Shown in pieces: positions 34,668 through 46,104 of a DNA stretch of 64,000 bases. A model generated the notes under the pieces. The model worked only from the letters and a program-made list of their open reading frames with translations. It ran no database searches and had not been told where the DNA came from. Made by a program: the position numbers and the translations under genes. The first letter of the stretch is position 1; each line of letters starts with the position of its first letter. Where the stretch lies: contig CAJNDS010002782.1 in assembly GCA_905221605.1 (NCBI GenBank), positions 215,758-279,757 on the forward strand, written 5' to 3'. The DNA is from Symbiodinium natans (Eukaryota; Sar; Dinophyceae; Suessiales; Symbiodiniaceae).

Positions 34668-35973
34668 ATGGATTCGCCGCGCACCACCGCCATGGGGGAG
34701 CATGACGAGGGGATCGACCCCATCGACCTGGCGCTGGACTACATGGGGAAGGCCATCATCTGGGTGGCCACCCAGCTCACCCCCCAACAGGTGCAGGAAA
34801 TTGCCGAGCGCATCAACTCCCCTACAAACCGCGGATGAGATCTCCCAATGGTTTCAAGCCACCCTCAACGTCATGAGACCCCTATCACCTCACCGCGAAG
34901 AACAAATGGAAGACGGGGAGACGCTTGACCTGGACAAGCCGGACTGGGGGGTCACAAGCGAATCAGAAGCAGAAGCCACCAAAACCAAAGACAGGGGGGC
35001 AAGGCCATGTGAAAAACCATCGGCCAGCTCGCCCACCCGTGACATCGATGAAGACGCACACAAGGAGAAGGTGAAGCACGACGACCGGGAGAACCTGAAC
35101 GAAGAAAGAAAAGGGCACGAAGGCGTGGAGAACATCGAGGGCTTGGGGGGCAACGATGTCGCTGGACGGACCAATCCAAGCATGAGAGAAAGGGAGACGT
35201 ACAAGGCGGCAAAAGGGGAACAAAGACCGACATCGCCACCACACCCCAGCCGAAAGCCATGGGAGAAGGGAGGACAAACTGCAAGACGACAAGAACACCC
35301 AAGAGCCAATGAAGAAGCAACCCACCCACCAATGGACGAAGAATATGAAGAAGTACAAGTGGACCCGGGAGATGATGGACCCATAAGCCCTGCAGTACCA
35401 CATCCACACCTCAAATCCTGGTGGAAACAGAGGAATATACAACTACATCGGGGTGCCACAACTTCGACTACCACATCGCCGACTACCACTTCTCCTACAC
35501 CTCCAACAGTGGGCGCCAAGACGAGAACATCGCACCAACCCTCAGCTATGCAACACATGCGACAACACCCAGCAGGAGCTCTTCCACCACCACATCGCAC
35601 AACCAAGAAGCCGATGACAGTATATGGGAGTGCACCGTGTGAAACACCATCGGGCACTCGGTGGGAGCAGAGACATGAGAGTGCGCCATGTGAAATACCG
35701 TCGGGCACTCGTCACTGGGAAAGCCATGGGGGGCAAGAAGAAGAAGGCAGCCACTGGGAACAAGAGGACCACGATGCACGCCCACCACTGCAGAGGAAGA
35801 GGAAAAGGGAGCACGACCGAGTTGGCTCGAATATGGGGGCTACAATGGCAACAACAAACCCAACCAGCATGGCACCCTCTCCCACGACCTCGCCGACAAG
35901 ATGGGAAGACCTCGCGAACCAGATTCGAAGGGTGGCGACGACGACACCAAAGCACCCACCAAAGCGCAGATGA
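34668..35973 (+). pseudogene. Intronless ORF behind the spliced-leader relic, frameshifted
   Basis: The ATG at 34668 (ACCGCCATGG context) starts a frame reading GEHDEGIDPIDLALDYMGKA and LTPQQVQEIAERIN that hits TGA at 34836. The neighbouring frame, open from well upstream, carries on from about 34812 without a stop to 35973 (ADEISQWFQATLNVM, then long Glu/Lys/Pro/Thr/Ser-rich sequence, RWEDLANQIRRVATTTP at the end). One indel or frameshift around 34800-34836 would join them into ~430 residues. The product is hydrophilic and largely disordered, with two ~45-bp tandem repeats (SAPCETPSGTRWEQRHE / SAPCEIPSGTRH, 35628-35718). Lack of introns plus the SL relic suggests a retroposed mRNA. It could instead be the first ORF of a non-LTR element. 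No reverse transcriptase is visible. Confidence 0.55.
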
Positions 35974-36700
35974 ACACAGCCCTTCACCACGATATCACCT
36001 CCACTTCAACCACGGAACCTTCGCAGCCACGAGAAGCAACACAACCTTCACCATCGACTACCTCCTTGCTTTCACTTCCACTTCAACTGAACCTTCGCAG
36101 CCGTGAGAAGCAAAATGAGGGTCATAACAGTTTCTTTAAGTATAAGAAGGAACGATTCCAACCTGTCCTTCCTCCCCTCGTGGGTCCCGGGTGCTGGTAG
36201 GTGATTGTGGGGGTTCTTCGGTTGTTGGGGAGGGGGACATTGAATAGGCACTCTTTCAACCCGCTTTTGTCCAAGCCATCCTGCTGGACCAGTATTCTAA
36301 CTTCAAAATAGGCGCTCCGTTTTCCCTAGCCACTGCCGAAACCGTAGTGGGGGGAATCTCACGTTTCACATTTCGTGATATCAAGTGCCACGGCTCCAAT
36401 TCAGGGCGGTTTCACTCCACTCCACGATACATATCTGTAGACCCAGGTCCACCCAACAGAGGCATCTGGGAAAGCACGTTTTTGCTGGGCACTTCGTTCT
36501 GGGGGAACCGCGCTTCGTATACCGCAGTCTTGGTTGCTTATGTTTCCCATATCATGGCTGATCGAGTTCCACCCTGTTTTCGTACCCCCACTGCAACACA
36601 CAGGGGGGGTCACATCATTTCACACCGACGAACGAACTCTGTCCTGCGTGCCCCTTGGGGCGGTTCTCCTTTCGGGGGGAACCTTACGCCTGGAAGGAAG
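35974..36700. other. 3' part of the retroposed segment, non-coding
   Basis: Contains a near-repeat of a short CTTCGCAGCC(A/G)(C/T)GAGAAGCAA phrase (~36017-36040 and 36091-36113) and, at 36617-36690, the TTTCACACC...CGTGCCCCTTGGGGCG hairpin module also seen at 24862-24905. No reverse transcriptase or other protein motif in any frame. Confidence 0.6.
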
Positions 36701-36705
36701 GAAGG

Positions 36706-37095
36706 GAGAGAGGGAGAGAGGGAGAGAGGGAGAGAGGGAGAGAGGGAGAGAGGGAGAGAGGGAGAGAGGGAGAGAGGGAGAGAGGGAGGGGAGAACCTTA
36801 CGCTGGAAGGAAGAAAAGGAAGGGAGAGAGGCGAGAGATGGGAGAGGAGGTGATGAGAGGGAGAGAGGTCGAGGAGAGGGCGAAGAGAGGGAGGAGGGAA
36901 GAGAGAGGATTGAGAGGGCGAGGGAGAGAAGGGAGAGAAGGGAGCGGAGGGAGAGAGGGACTGAGAGGGAAGAGAGGAGAGAGGGATGAGAGGGAGAGAG
37001 GGACCGGGAGAGGGATGCAGGGGAAGAGAGGGCATGAGAGAGGGAGAGAGGGAGAGAGGGAGAGAGGGAGAGAGGGAGAGAGGGAGAGAGACAGA
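36706..37095 (+). repeat. GGGAGAGA arrays and GA-rich DNA, right
   Basis: Perfect GGGAGAGA units at 36706-36790 and 37030-37095, joined by ~240 bp of degenerate GA-rich sequence. Together with 34204-34310 they bracket the spliced-leader relic locus. Confidence 0.93.
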
Positions 37096-37125
37096 GACAG
37101 AGTCGGGGCTGCCTCTTCGCTGGGT

Positions 37126-37190
37126 AGTAGAAGAAGAAGAAGAAGAAGAAGAAGAAGAAGAAGAAGAAGAAGAAGAAGAAGAAGAAGAAA
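37126..37190 (+). repeat. (GAA)n microsatellite
   Basis: About 21 copies of GAA after a CCTCTTCGCTGGGTAGTA phrase. The same phrase, slightly changed, precedes GAA/GA tracts at 37202-37250 and 24425-24445, marking a repeated module rather than an isolated microsatellite. Confidence 0.92.
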
Positions 37191-37616
37191 AGAGAGAGCC
37201 GGGGGGGGGGCCCTTCGCTGGGAAGAAGATGAAGAAGAAGAAGAAGCAGAAGAAGAGAGAGCGAGAGAGAGTTGAGTGCACCCGCTTCCTGCCCAGTTCT
37301 TGCTGCTTCCGCTCATTTTCGCCCTTGGCATCACCGTGATTTGGCGCTTTGTGCTGCGAACCTCTAGCTCGTGACTTGGAGGCGACGTGAGAGAATGGAG
37401 TCGTGCACTACCTTTGCGGTCTCGGTTTGAAGTTTGACCTGTGTTTGCATGGATCAACGGGAATGACCGAAGTCAGAAGCGAAAGCGGACAGAAGAGCCA
37501 GTTTAGGCAGAAGCTCTTTGTAAGGGTTAATGAGTGCACGCTCGTGCGTGCTAGCATATTTGAATGCATGTGTAATTATATGTGTGTGTACCCACATGCT
37601 TTTCCCATCTACGCAG

Positions 37617-38660
37617 CAAAGGTTAACAAGACGGCTCGAGCGCTTCTCTCAGGAGCTCAAGAAGCGGAACCCTCATCCCAAGGCCTGCAAAAAAGGTCCG
37701 GATCGTGCCATTGCCGTCGCTCGCCTGAAAAAAAAGGTTGTTGAAGATGGTCTGGGGTGTAGGGCTTGCGAGATTGACATGTTTCAGGCCATACCAAGTA
37801 TTGACGGACGTAGTCTTTCGAGCACACTCATCTCCACTGTCCAGAAAAGTCTTTTTCACTAAGCTCCTTCAAGAATCAGACGAAAGCAAGCTAGTGCTCC
37901 GGATGGGTTGATTCCAGAGTGGTCTTGTCGTTTCTTTGACATCGTGCTGTCATCAGGTGTGATGCAAGTGGCTAGCCCGGCTGAGAGTGCTTCTGAGACT
38001 TGTGCAGACCTGCGCAATCCAGGTGAGGGATGTCGTTGCAGCTTGGCTCATTCATAATCGTTAGCAGTTAGCACGTTTTGATGTTCGAATGCGCAGCTGC
38101 AACTGCAAGAGGCCATAAGGCCCATAGAGTGATGAGGTACATGGGTGGCGTATGTTGAAGTAAGAAGCTTCATGCGCACATGGCTCTTGAGAGGAGCTAT
38201 ATGACAAGTTCGGTGCATTCATCAAGGACAGCTGCACGGTTGCAACAATCAGCAGATCTCGAAGCTTTCTAGGCCATCTGACTTGTTGCGCATGTGTACA
38301 CATCCTGCGCGTGGTTGAGAATGTCATAGCTTGTGTCGCCTCACGATCCAGGGTCTAAAGAGTTTTTTTAGCCTGCCAGCGATTTCCGAGCTCGTGTCCA
38401 TCGGACAACTTGTGGTACTCTCAGGAAACATGTACTACATCGACCCCAACATCTTGAGACGGCTGACAAAGAACCACAAGCTCTCCTATGCAGAACTAGC
38501 AGCCTGACTGGCAAAGACTTTCTTAAAGCAGATCTTCAGGCGTTCTTACAAAGGGGGTTGCGGCTCCGACAAAGGCTGGTAAAGCCCTCTTGTTGCATCT
38601 CACAGAATCTCACCTACACGTACTCGCATGTCACGGAGCTATGACAACACTCAATAGTCC
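37617..38660 (+). CDS. Unidentified multi-exon gene
   Basis: 37617-37749 follows TACGCAG and encodes a highly charged helix (LTRRLERFSQELKKRNPHPK, ARLKKKVVEDG). 37874-38022 reads APDGLIPEWSCRFFDIVLSS and ends at CCAG/GTGAGG. 38372-38507 follows a GTTTTTTTAG acceptor and reads ISELVSIGQLVVLSGNMYYI and DPNILRRLTKNHKLSYAELA before a stop. Just after it, another frame is open (GKDFLKADLQAFLQRGLRLR), so an alternative join may extend the gene to about 38660. The first exon loosely resembles the coiled region of Snf7/CHMP5 proteins, but I do not consider that established. Confidence 0.55.
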
Positions 38661-39560
38661 CCACCTCGATAACTGCAGAATCCGACGGACCGGCTGTCTC
38701 TAGGCCTTTATGTGCATCCAGCGTTCACCATGAAAACGAGAGCTCATGTGAGCTCGCATCAACTTTGCCAAGGTCGGCCCACAAAAGGTGCAATGGTTTG
38801 CCACTCTGCCGGGCAATTGAGTGCTCAAGGGTTTTGCCATCTGTCCTACAGGATTCAGTGAACAGTTTTCCACCCTTGCATTTGCTTCCGGACGCGAGGG
38901 TGCTGGTCTGAGACGAAAACAGGACGCACAACGCGCATGGCCATGGCATTGCATTTAGAGTTTTTGGTGATTGGTGTGTATCAGGTGCCGAAGGCATCTG
39001 GAAAACGTTCACTCTTCACCCTAAACTCTTCGCCCGCCTCCATTTTGCTCAGCCGGGTCGGGTTTGCTTGCCCGTGCGTGCCACATCTTACCATCCCTCA
39101 GCTTACCAAGAATGCCTGGCGGCTCCTCGAAAGCTGTCGCCTTCCAGCCTTGCCGGGGCTGTGTGTCTTGTGGGCTTAGGGATGTTGACTGTAGGGCTTA
39201 AGGAGCCTTACAAGCCCCTGTAGCCCGAAATCCTGCACTCTTTCAGAGGCAGCCTTTGGCCAGCGAAGGCTCGGTAGGCTTTCAATGCAGCCGTGTCATG
39301 TATGAACAAAACGCGCTGGGCACCAAACCGCCTGCCCTCAAGAAGGCTGGCATGTCCTTGTTTAGGATTCCTCACGTCAACGCCGCTGTCACAGCACTTT
39401 TCCGTTCGGCGCTTCGTGGCAGCTCCTGCTAGTGCGTTTGTACACATTCCACCAGTGCATGCTTGAAATTGTCTGATGTGTCGTCTGTCTGCACATATGC
39501 CCTTGCGACTTACGAAGTCTTGCGAAGTGCACACCTCCCTCTGCGCTTCCTACTTTGTTC

Positions 39561-39600
<40 letters not shown>

Positions 39601-39963
39601 TGTGCTGCTTGAGCATGCGCATATCACCGCGTTGAAGCGCTTTTGTAGTATCCTTGCATGTTTGCACTGCAGGTGAGCCACTGGTGGGGTACCCCATACT
39701 ATGTGTACTGCAGGGCCTTACAGCGGCACGCAAAAGCGGTCTGTGATACGGCAGACGACGTGACATGGGGTGCCACGAGCTACTGGATATGTTGGGCACT
39801 CAGTCACTGACCTTTAGATTTAGAGAGCACGATGTTTGATCATACGCGGTGCTGCATGGGCGCACCCTCAAGCCGCACAGGCCCCACATTTGCTCACCTT
39901 AGGCACTTTCTCCAACAACCAGTACCAGATCAAAGAGGAGCCCTGAACAGGTCAGTGCCATGA
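38661..39963. other. No well-supported gene
   Basis: About 1.3 kb. A minus-strand frame at 39208-39534 (GRRFGAQRVLFIHDTAALKA) has protein-like composition but no partner exons, and a short + candidate exon at 39831-39950 (GPTFAHLRHFLQQPVPDQRG) ends at AG/GTCAGT. Otherwise intergenic or intronic. Confidence 0.4.
39561..39599 (+). repeat. (TG)n microsatellite
   Basis: Perfect TG dinucleotide run of about 19 copies, without coding context. Confidence 0.95.
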
Positions 39964-40950
39964 CTCAACGAGTGTCAGACACTCAGTCGCCTTCAGGAGC
40001 TTGGTAGCTCCCACAAGGAATCCTCGTTCTACCTAGCCCTTCACAGTGGAATCTGCAGAGGCCGAGACACTCTGGGTGCAAAGCTAAAGATGAGTGGCTT
40101 TCGCGAGTGGGGTGGAACTGTATCATGCGACAGCTGTAGTTGCTGCACTGATCGAATTTCAGCTCAGAATCGTGCCATCGACTTCTGTCAGGCACTTGCA
40201 TGATCCTAGACGAGATGGCGATGCCTTTGAAAAGGCCTAACTTGCACACCGATTGCCTCGGGCAGGGGTTAAGGATTTTAAAGTAGCTTACCTCCTTGAA
40301 TTACCCTTTGCTATGGCGGCTACGGTGGCCCATGAACCACCACTTAATTACAAAGAGAGAGCGGCTGCAGTACTCACATCTGCCAGTCGTTCTGGCTACC
40401 GCGCAATTCCTGATAAGCACTAATCCGCAGCACGGCGTGGGAAGGAACAGTCAAGAAGCTTCAGTAATTCAGCGGCTTCAACAATTTGAGCTCTTGCACC
40501 TGCAGGTCATGGTGCCTTTTCGAGTTGCTACAGACCATCAGCCTGGAAGCAACCCAGGCCTTGGGGCGTTTCACGTTACCTGTAGAAGAGGGCCATGACT
40601 GCGCTGACTACGCTGGTCATACCGGAAGCGGCAGCATAAGCTGAACTCTGTAGCAGTAGCCGTCAGGCAGCACATGCCCTAGCCAAGCGTCTCCAGGTGG
40701 GTTTCAAGGGCTTGCTGTTCTGCACAGAGAACGGCGCAACCCAACCGAATCCAGATTTGTTCAGCTGCCGTCGCAGTGTCTCCGGTCGGGGAGAGAATTC
40801 CCCGGCTCGAATGCGGGCGCTGGAGCCGAGGTCTTGAATTTCGGGGCATCAACCGTGGAGATGTCAATGCAAATTGGTGAGCGCTTGTCAACGCTCAGCC
40901 TGGAGGATGCAGAAGCAACCACGGAACAGGACGCTAGCATGACCGTTTAA
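39964..40950 (+). CDS. Unidentified multi-exon gene
   Basis: 39964-40200 is open for 79 codons without an early Met and is strongly protein-like: LNECQTLSRLQELGSSHKES, then FYLALHSGICRGRDTLGAKL, then a Cys cluster (SCDSCSCCTDRISAQNRAID). 40313-~40420 starts at ATG and reads AATVAHEPPLNYKERAAAVL, and an alternative frame continues EASVIQRLQQFELLHLQ to 40599. 40660-40950, after GCAGTAG, is open for 96 codons (GGFQGLAVLHRERRNPTESR; GASTVEMSMQIGERLSTLSL; EDAEATTEQDASMTV) and stops at TAA. The Cys cluster could bind metal, but I recognise no known finger. The presence of an ATG exon in the middle suggests two genes may be merged here. Confidence 0.6.
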
Positions 40951-41265
40951 CGCTTGTATATGCTTGTGTAGCAGCTTAAAGTAGCTCTTAGCAGTCATTT
41001 TGCATGTCGATCCGTGTTTGGGCTTCGCGTCTCTGTCTGCAGCGTGAAGTGCCCGCCTCATTTGCTTAGGACAAGAACATGATTACGGGGCTTGTGCTGC
41101 AACTTGGGCAAGACACAGTGGCCACTTCTGCTAAAGAGTAGAAGGGGAAGCTCAATGCCTTTAAGTGTTTGGGATGGTGACAAAAGGTGCGAGAGTCTGA
41201 GGCCCGAGACCTGTCAGGTCTGAACTCGTTTGTACCCTGTCCTCCTTGGTGGCCCTTTCCCAAGC

Positions 41266-42978
41266 ATGGAAGCGACGCAGTCGGAAGCGACCGAGCCGGA
41301 GGCGATGCTGTGGGCTGCCGCGCAGCTGCACTCGCAAACTTCGGAGGACACCGTTCTTTGCAATACTAGGGTGCCGCGAGAGGACAAAATTGGCGACTGA
41401 GCCCTACTGAGCCAACGTCACCGAGTCCACCCTCTATTCTGGGCAGAAAGTTCACAAAGAGATGCTCCTGGAGCCAAGGCTTCCGAATCAGCGGACATTC
41501 GACACACTTCTCTCAGAACGGGTGCAGAACCCTTCACGAATCTCCGAATAAAGCATGTTTGTGCATAAAAAGTTGGGTCAGTGCATTGATGGAACTCGCG
41601 CTAGCACAGCAGGATGGCGCAAGCGGATGGCCAGACCCCCGAAACGATGTTCTCGTCTCGGGCCGACGAAAACGAAAGCTCCACCCTGTCACGTAGTCGA
41701 GCTAGAAGGGAAGAAGGACCATGAAAGAACATGTCCTTTGCTGGTGTCACAAAGACACGTACCTGTAAAGGTCATAGGCGACAATTTTGTCTGGCAACAC
41801 CAAAGTGCGCATGACCACACGGCTAACGAAGGCAACTGCGGGACTGCTGGCGAGAGCGCGAAGCGACCAAACAAAACGGGAAGCTTTCCTAAGCCGAGAC
41901 ATCTCAGTGAGTGTGTCCGATCAGCCTGAAGGTATGCTTCAGAACTGCTTTGCGAATGCGCCCCATCTGGCGCAGAACATCATGAGCAATCCCAACCGGA
42001 TCCCACCCGAGACGAGCGACCAAGGGAGACGAGGGGGTCTGGGTTGTTTTAAGGGTGAGCCATCACGCTGCGCCACCCCGCCTTGCCATCAATGCTGTCA
42101 TGCCATCCTATCAAACCGTGCCACGATGCCTTGCCATCAGTTGGTCCAGGGCGACAACGGGAGACTCGAATGCCGAGCCAAAGCATGCCAGGCTCCTCCC
42201 AGCCATGGCCGGGTGTGCGCTGGGTGGCCTCCATGTGGCGTTTGGAGCCATGACCTTCAGTGTCGATTCCGCTGGCAGGACTCTTCGTACTGGAGTTGGC
42301 AACCTGTAACCAAATTCTCATCAAGACTCAGCCTTTGAGGATTTTGCGGGTTCTGCCCGAGCCCAGGGCGACGACTTGACAACTGCCTTCCGCCGGCCCC
42401 CCCCCCCCCCCACAGAGGCAACCGGCACGTGCTGCCAGAGCGCGCCGCATGAACTACGGGCGCAAGCCCATCCCGTATCCAACGGGCTCGTGATCACCAC
42501 AGTGCTCATGCTGGGATCCTCCACTGTCATTCTGTCGCTGTGCACTCTGTCGGTCCGCCATTCCGCAGGCCCTCAGGGGCGGCCTTGGACCACTCGGGGC
42601 GCAAGTCTTGCTCACGCATTTGCATTTCCACAGGTCCAAGAAATTGCAGCCGGAGTCTGCCTGCACGAGGTTCCACGCCAACAAGAACAAGTTCTCGGAA
42701 TCGAAAGGCACGCAGGAGGGGGAGGCTTGCAAGGAAAAACTTGCGACCTAGGAGCTGAGCTTGGCATTTTGCCATCCGCGATCGCCGTGTGAGATGTGTT
42801 GGCCTTGCCAAGCCATCGCCTCCTTGCATGCAAGTCCTGCCCCTCCTTGTCTGCGAGATGGCCTTCGCAACCAAACCCAGACGACAGCTTGTACAGTACA
42901 GGTTCTTCCCGTTCTTCCCCTCGTTTTGTCCACCCCGGCAACTTCTATGTGCGGAAAATCCCTCGCGAGCTGGGTTAG
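41266..42978 (+). CDS. Unidentified single-pass membrane protein
   Basis: ATG at 41266 (MEATQSEATEPEAMLWAAAQ, to about 41352). 41447-41551 after GGGCAG reads KVHKEMLLEPRLPNQRTFDT. ~41602-41717 reads ADGQTPETMFSSRADENESS. ~41806-42052 reads TKATAGLLARARSDQTKREA and SDQPEGMLQNCFANAPHLAQ, ending at a GTGAGC donor. 42333-~42550 after GACTCAG is acidic then Pro-rich (encoded by a C-run at 42400-42411), followed by a hydrophobic stretch LVITTVLMLGSSTVILSLC that would span a membrane. 42634-~42738 after TTCCACAG is Lys/Glu-rich (RFHANKNKFSESKGTQEGEA), and 42835-42978 may be the end. Predicted topology is a long hydrophilic N-terminal part, one helix and a charged tail. The family is unknown to me. 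The C-run may suffer length errors. Confidence 0.6.
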
Positions 42979-43161
42979 GCTGTCATGCATGACACCCGTC
43001 GTGTGATCTCGCGATTTGTGTGTGTAAAGCTTACGTGTAATGCAAGCACTGGGCTTCTTTTTTTTATCCTCCAAAAGGGCTTAAAAATATGTAGAACGTG
43101 ACTCAGTCCCCAGTGTTTTCGTTGATGTGCCGCGTCTGCAGTTCTGCATTCAAGGCAGGAA

Positions 43162-45038
43162 ATGGACAGCTTTGAGAAGATTGACAAGGTCCTGCGAGAG
43201 CATATCGGCGATGCCTTAGGCATCTGCCGTGATCGCGTCGACGGTGATTTTACCTCTCTGTTCAAGAAGCTCGGGACGTGGGACTACGAGGTCTCCGGTC
43301 GGAGGGCCCTAGGTTCTGTTAAGCAGACAAAGGAGGCGCCAGACCACACCTCTATCTGAAACACGCAAGTCGGACTAGCCAGATCTTCGGCCAGCACGCC
43401 GTTGCAACGTGCAACTCAGTCAGGGTAAGGTTTCTGACACTTCTGCCGGCTGTCCAGGCAGTGCGGGTCAGTTGACGTCTTGGTTTCTCATGTCTGTCTA
43501 TATCCGACTGGCGCTGACCATGAGCGGCCTCCAATCCTCGGGATGCTAAACAGCTGCAAACAGAAACGTAAACTCATGGACTTATGAGCTACGTTGAGCT
43601 AGTGACGAGTGTGTTGGATACATGTGCCTTTGCCATGGTCCGCCTAATTCTTTAGACGTGCGGCCCGTCACGGGTCAAGCGTGGCTAACGCAGCATGTTG
43701 GTTGCGTTTGCGTGCTAATGAAAATTAGCTGCATCCAGTCGAAGCTGTCCCGAAGGGACAACCTTTCTGCCAGCGTGTCAGGTGCAAGAAAGGTAGGAAG
43801 AGCGAGTCTTGCAACCGTCTCAGGTGCTCATGCCATGCACGTAGGCACGAGGGTCCGTAGAGCCTCAGTCTAGGCCCTCTCATTTATGTCGAAGGTGCGG
43901 TCTCCATGGTGAGCTTGTTGCAGCTTTGCAAAGCAGGTGCACACAGACTCCGGAAACGTCAAGGCACTGGCCGTGCGCCTTTGGACTTCAGGTTGCCACC
44001 ACAAAGCCGGCTAAAGCCTGAAGAAAAAAAAGTGATGAGTTGGTGCTTGATAACCAGTTCATAGCCGTGCAGGTACGTGACGGCAGTTGCTGTGCTCACT
44101 GCAGCTCTGGCGGTAACAATGTCGTTGACAACTGCCAGGCCAGCTGGGCGCCAGAAGTGGCCCGTACGTACGCGCCATGCGACATGAGTCACAACTCCTG
44201 CCACCTTGGCGCGAGTTCTAGACTACCTGCGACGACAAAGAGAACAGCATGAGAATAGGGGGATGCACTGCCGGTCAGGCGGAAGCGGTGCTAGCTTCCA
44301 CAAGCTGTGAGAGAGTTTTACATTTCGCGTTTGTTAGCTGGTCGGTTTGCTGTTGCAGCGAAGGCAGCAGCGTTTCACCAATGATAGGCGTGCAGAAGCA
44401 GGGTCGGTTGAAAATCAAGCCAATGAGGTTCAGCTCTGGTTTGAGCCTCTCATGCCCTACTCCCTACCCCCTACACCTACCCTCCACCGACTTACTAAGG
44501 CACCTACCCCTCCCCTTGTGAAAGGCCCCTTTCCCATCCCCTGCCCTACCCCCCTACCCCCTAACCATCACTTGCGCCTTCTATGACTGTTGCAGTGTGC
44601 CGGCTTGGATTGTTCAGCGCATGTGGCGCGAGCAATCGGGAAGCAATTCCACCGTTGGACCCTCACAGAGGCTTGCTGTAGTCACAGTCTTCAGAGAGAC
44701 AGCATCTCAGTTGTACTGAAGAGTCTTGCGACGGTAACTACAGAAGCACAGCGATGTGCTGGAGATGCTTGCGACCTTTCAGGGCGTGGCGCAGGCTCCA
44801 GCATCGACTCGGCAGCCTTGATATCTCAACATGCATGAGCTGCAAGCACGCAGAGCCTGATCTCGAAAAGCTCAAACGGCTGCGGCGAGCATGGTCTACC
44901 AAGAAGTATGACGCAGCAGATGAGCTCACCTGCTCAAACCAGCAGCATGTGAGCCAGACTCCACTCTACACAAGAAGGATCACATGTGATATTTTCAGCA
45001 GCCCACACTTCACTACAGCACAAGCAGCAGCATCGTAG
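43162..45038 (+). CDS. Unidentified multi-exon gene
   Basis: The first exon 43162-43290 starts at ATG, reads FEKIDKVLREHIGDALGICR and TSLFKKLGTWDYE, and ends at GAG/GTCTCC. ~43745-43792 (LSRRDNLSASVSGARK) ends at GTAGGA. 44033-44072 (DELVLDNQFIAVQ) ends at GTACGT. 44596-~44840 reads LDCSAHVARAIGKQFHRWTL. ~44835-44940 reads AEPDLEKLKRLRRAWSTKKY. The first exon has a faint similarity to acyl-carrier-type four-helix proteins, but there is no DSL phosphopantetheine site, so I do not assign a function. Confidence 0.5.
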
Positions 45039-45669
45039 GCTTCGGCTCAGCTTTCCCAGCATGGCCAGCACCCACCGAGCACCAAGCATGCCACCCACCA
45101 AGCTTCGACGACATTGTTTCAGAAGTTGCACTTAGGTATACGTCTTGTCCAGGTCCCTCAAAGAATCTCCCCTAAACTTGCCCTAAACCATCTTCTAAAT
45201 CCTAAGCCCTCGGCCACTGGCGACCCCCTGACGTCCCAAAGTCATGTTCAAGCTCCATCGAGGCTTTGGCAGCGCCTAGTATCCCGAGCTCAAGCTTGCC
45301 ATCTCTCACATAGAGGAGCCATGCTGAAAGCAAAGTGCAGGAATGCAGGACATTCGGGAGTTCCGGCTTTAGGGCCTGCTGTTTGATGTGACTTTTTAAT
45401 TTTAAAATTTAGCCTTGCCGCAGATCACTGCACAAGGTTTCAAGGCCACGCTTTGACAACCGGGGTGCTCCAGTGCTCCTTGCCAGGCTTCACTTCCAGC
45501 CTTTGCGCCAGCGGCCCAGCCATCTAAGAGCCTATCGTAGGCTACTCAAGTAAGAATGAGAGTTAGACGTTTAGCACCCGTCAGTCGTAAGGAATGTAAT
45601 GGAAACTTCGGGTGGCCAGTGGGAATTCAACTAGCTTCTGACTCTTTCTGAGGATAGTTTCCAGAAAAT

Positions 45670-46104
45670 ATGGCTGTTTATTGTGGTCTTGAAAAGATGG
45701 GTAAACAAGTTAGTGTGAGACCGAGTGCGAAAGCGTACGAAAGCGCCGCCGTCACGATATGGGGTTCTGCTTGGCAGCTCCCGCAGACCGGAGGGCCATT
45801 GTGGGTAGAACTATGTGACGATGGGTCTGAGTCTTGCTCTTTCCTTTCCTGCTACAGACGTTAAAGCAGACCTGAAGTGCTACTGTGTTCAAGTCAAGTC
45901 AAGCACTGCATTGACATTCCTGGTGCCATACTGTGTTCTGTGGTCGGCACAGTCAGATGGCCTCAAGCCGGGGAGGAGGTAGCGACTGCTAGCGACCTCA
46001 GCCTCACACATCCTAGAAAGTCCGTCTTCCTCATGTGTAAAACAACCGAATGTAGACCCCTACAGCAAATCTGCAGTCTTTGGACAGGTCCTCCCAAGGC
46101 ATAA
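45670..46104 (+). CDS. Candidate small gene or exons, unidentified
   Basis: 45670-45864 starts at ATG (MAVYCGLEKMGKQVSVRPSA; GPLWVELCDDGSESCSFLS). 45877-46104 is open in another phase (VKHCIDIPGAILCSVVGTVR, then EEVATASDLSLTHPRKS). They would need a splice to join. No domain recognised. Confidence 0.4.

Noticed and set aside
36610-37457. Long Ser/Pro/Leu and Arg/Glu frames
   Set aside because: Translations of GGGAGAGA and GAA repeats.
37617-37749. Possible CHMP5/Snf7 (ESCRT-III) identity of the charged exon
   Set aside because: Similarity is limited to a charged helical pattern; no conserved Snf7 core or MIM motif is visible.
43162-43290. Possible acyl carrier protein
   Set aside because: No DSL phosphopantetheine attachment site in the exon; only general helix spacing resembles ACP.
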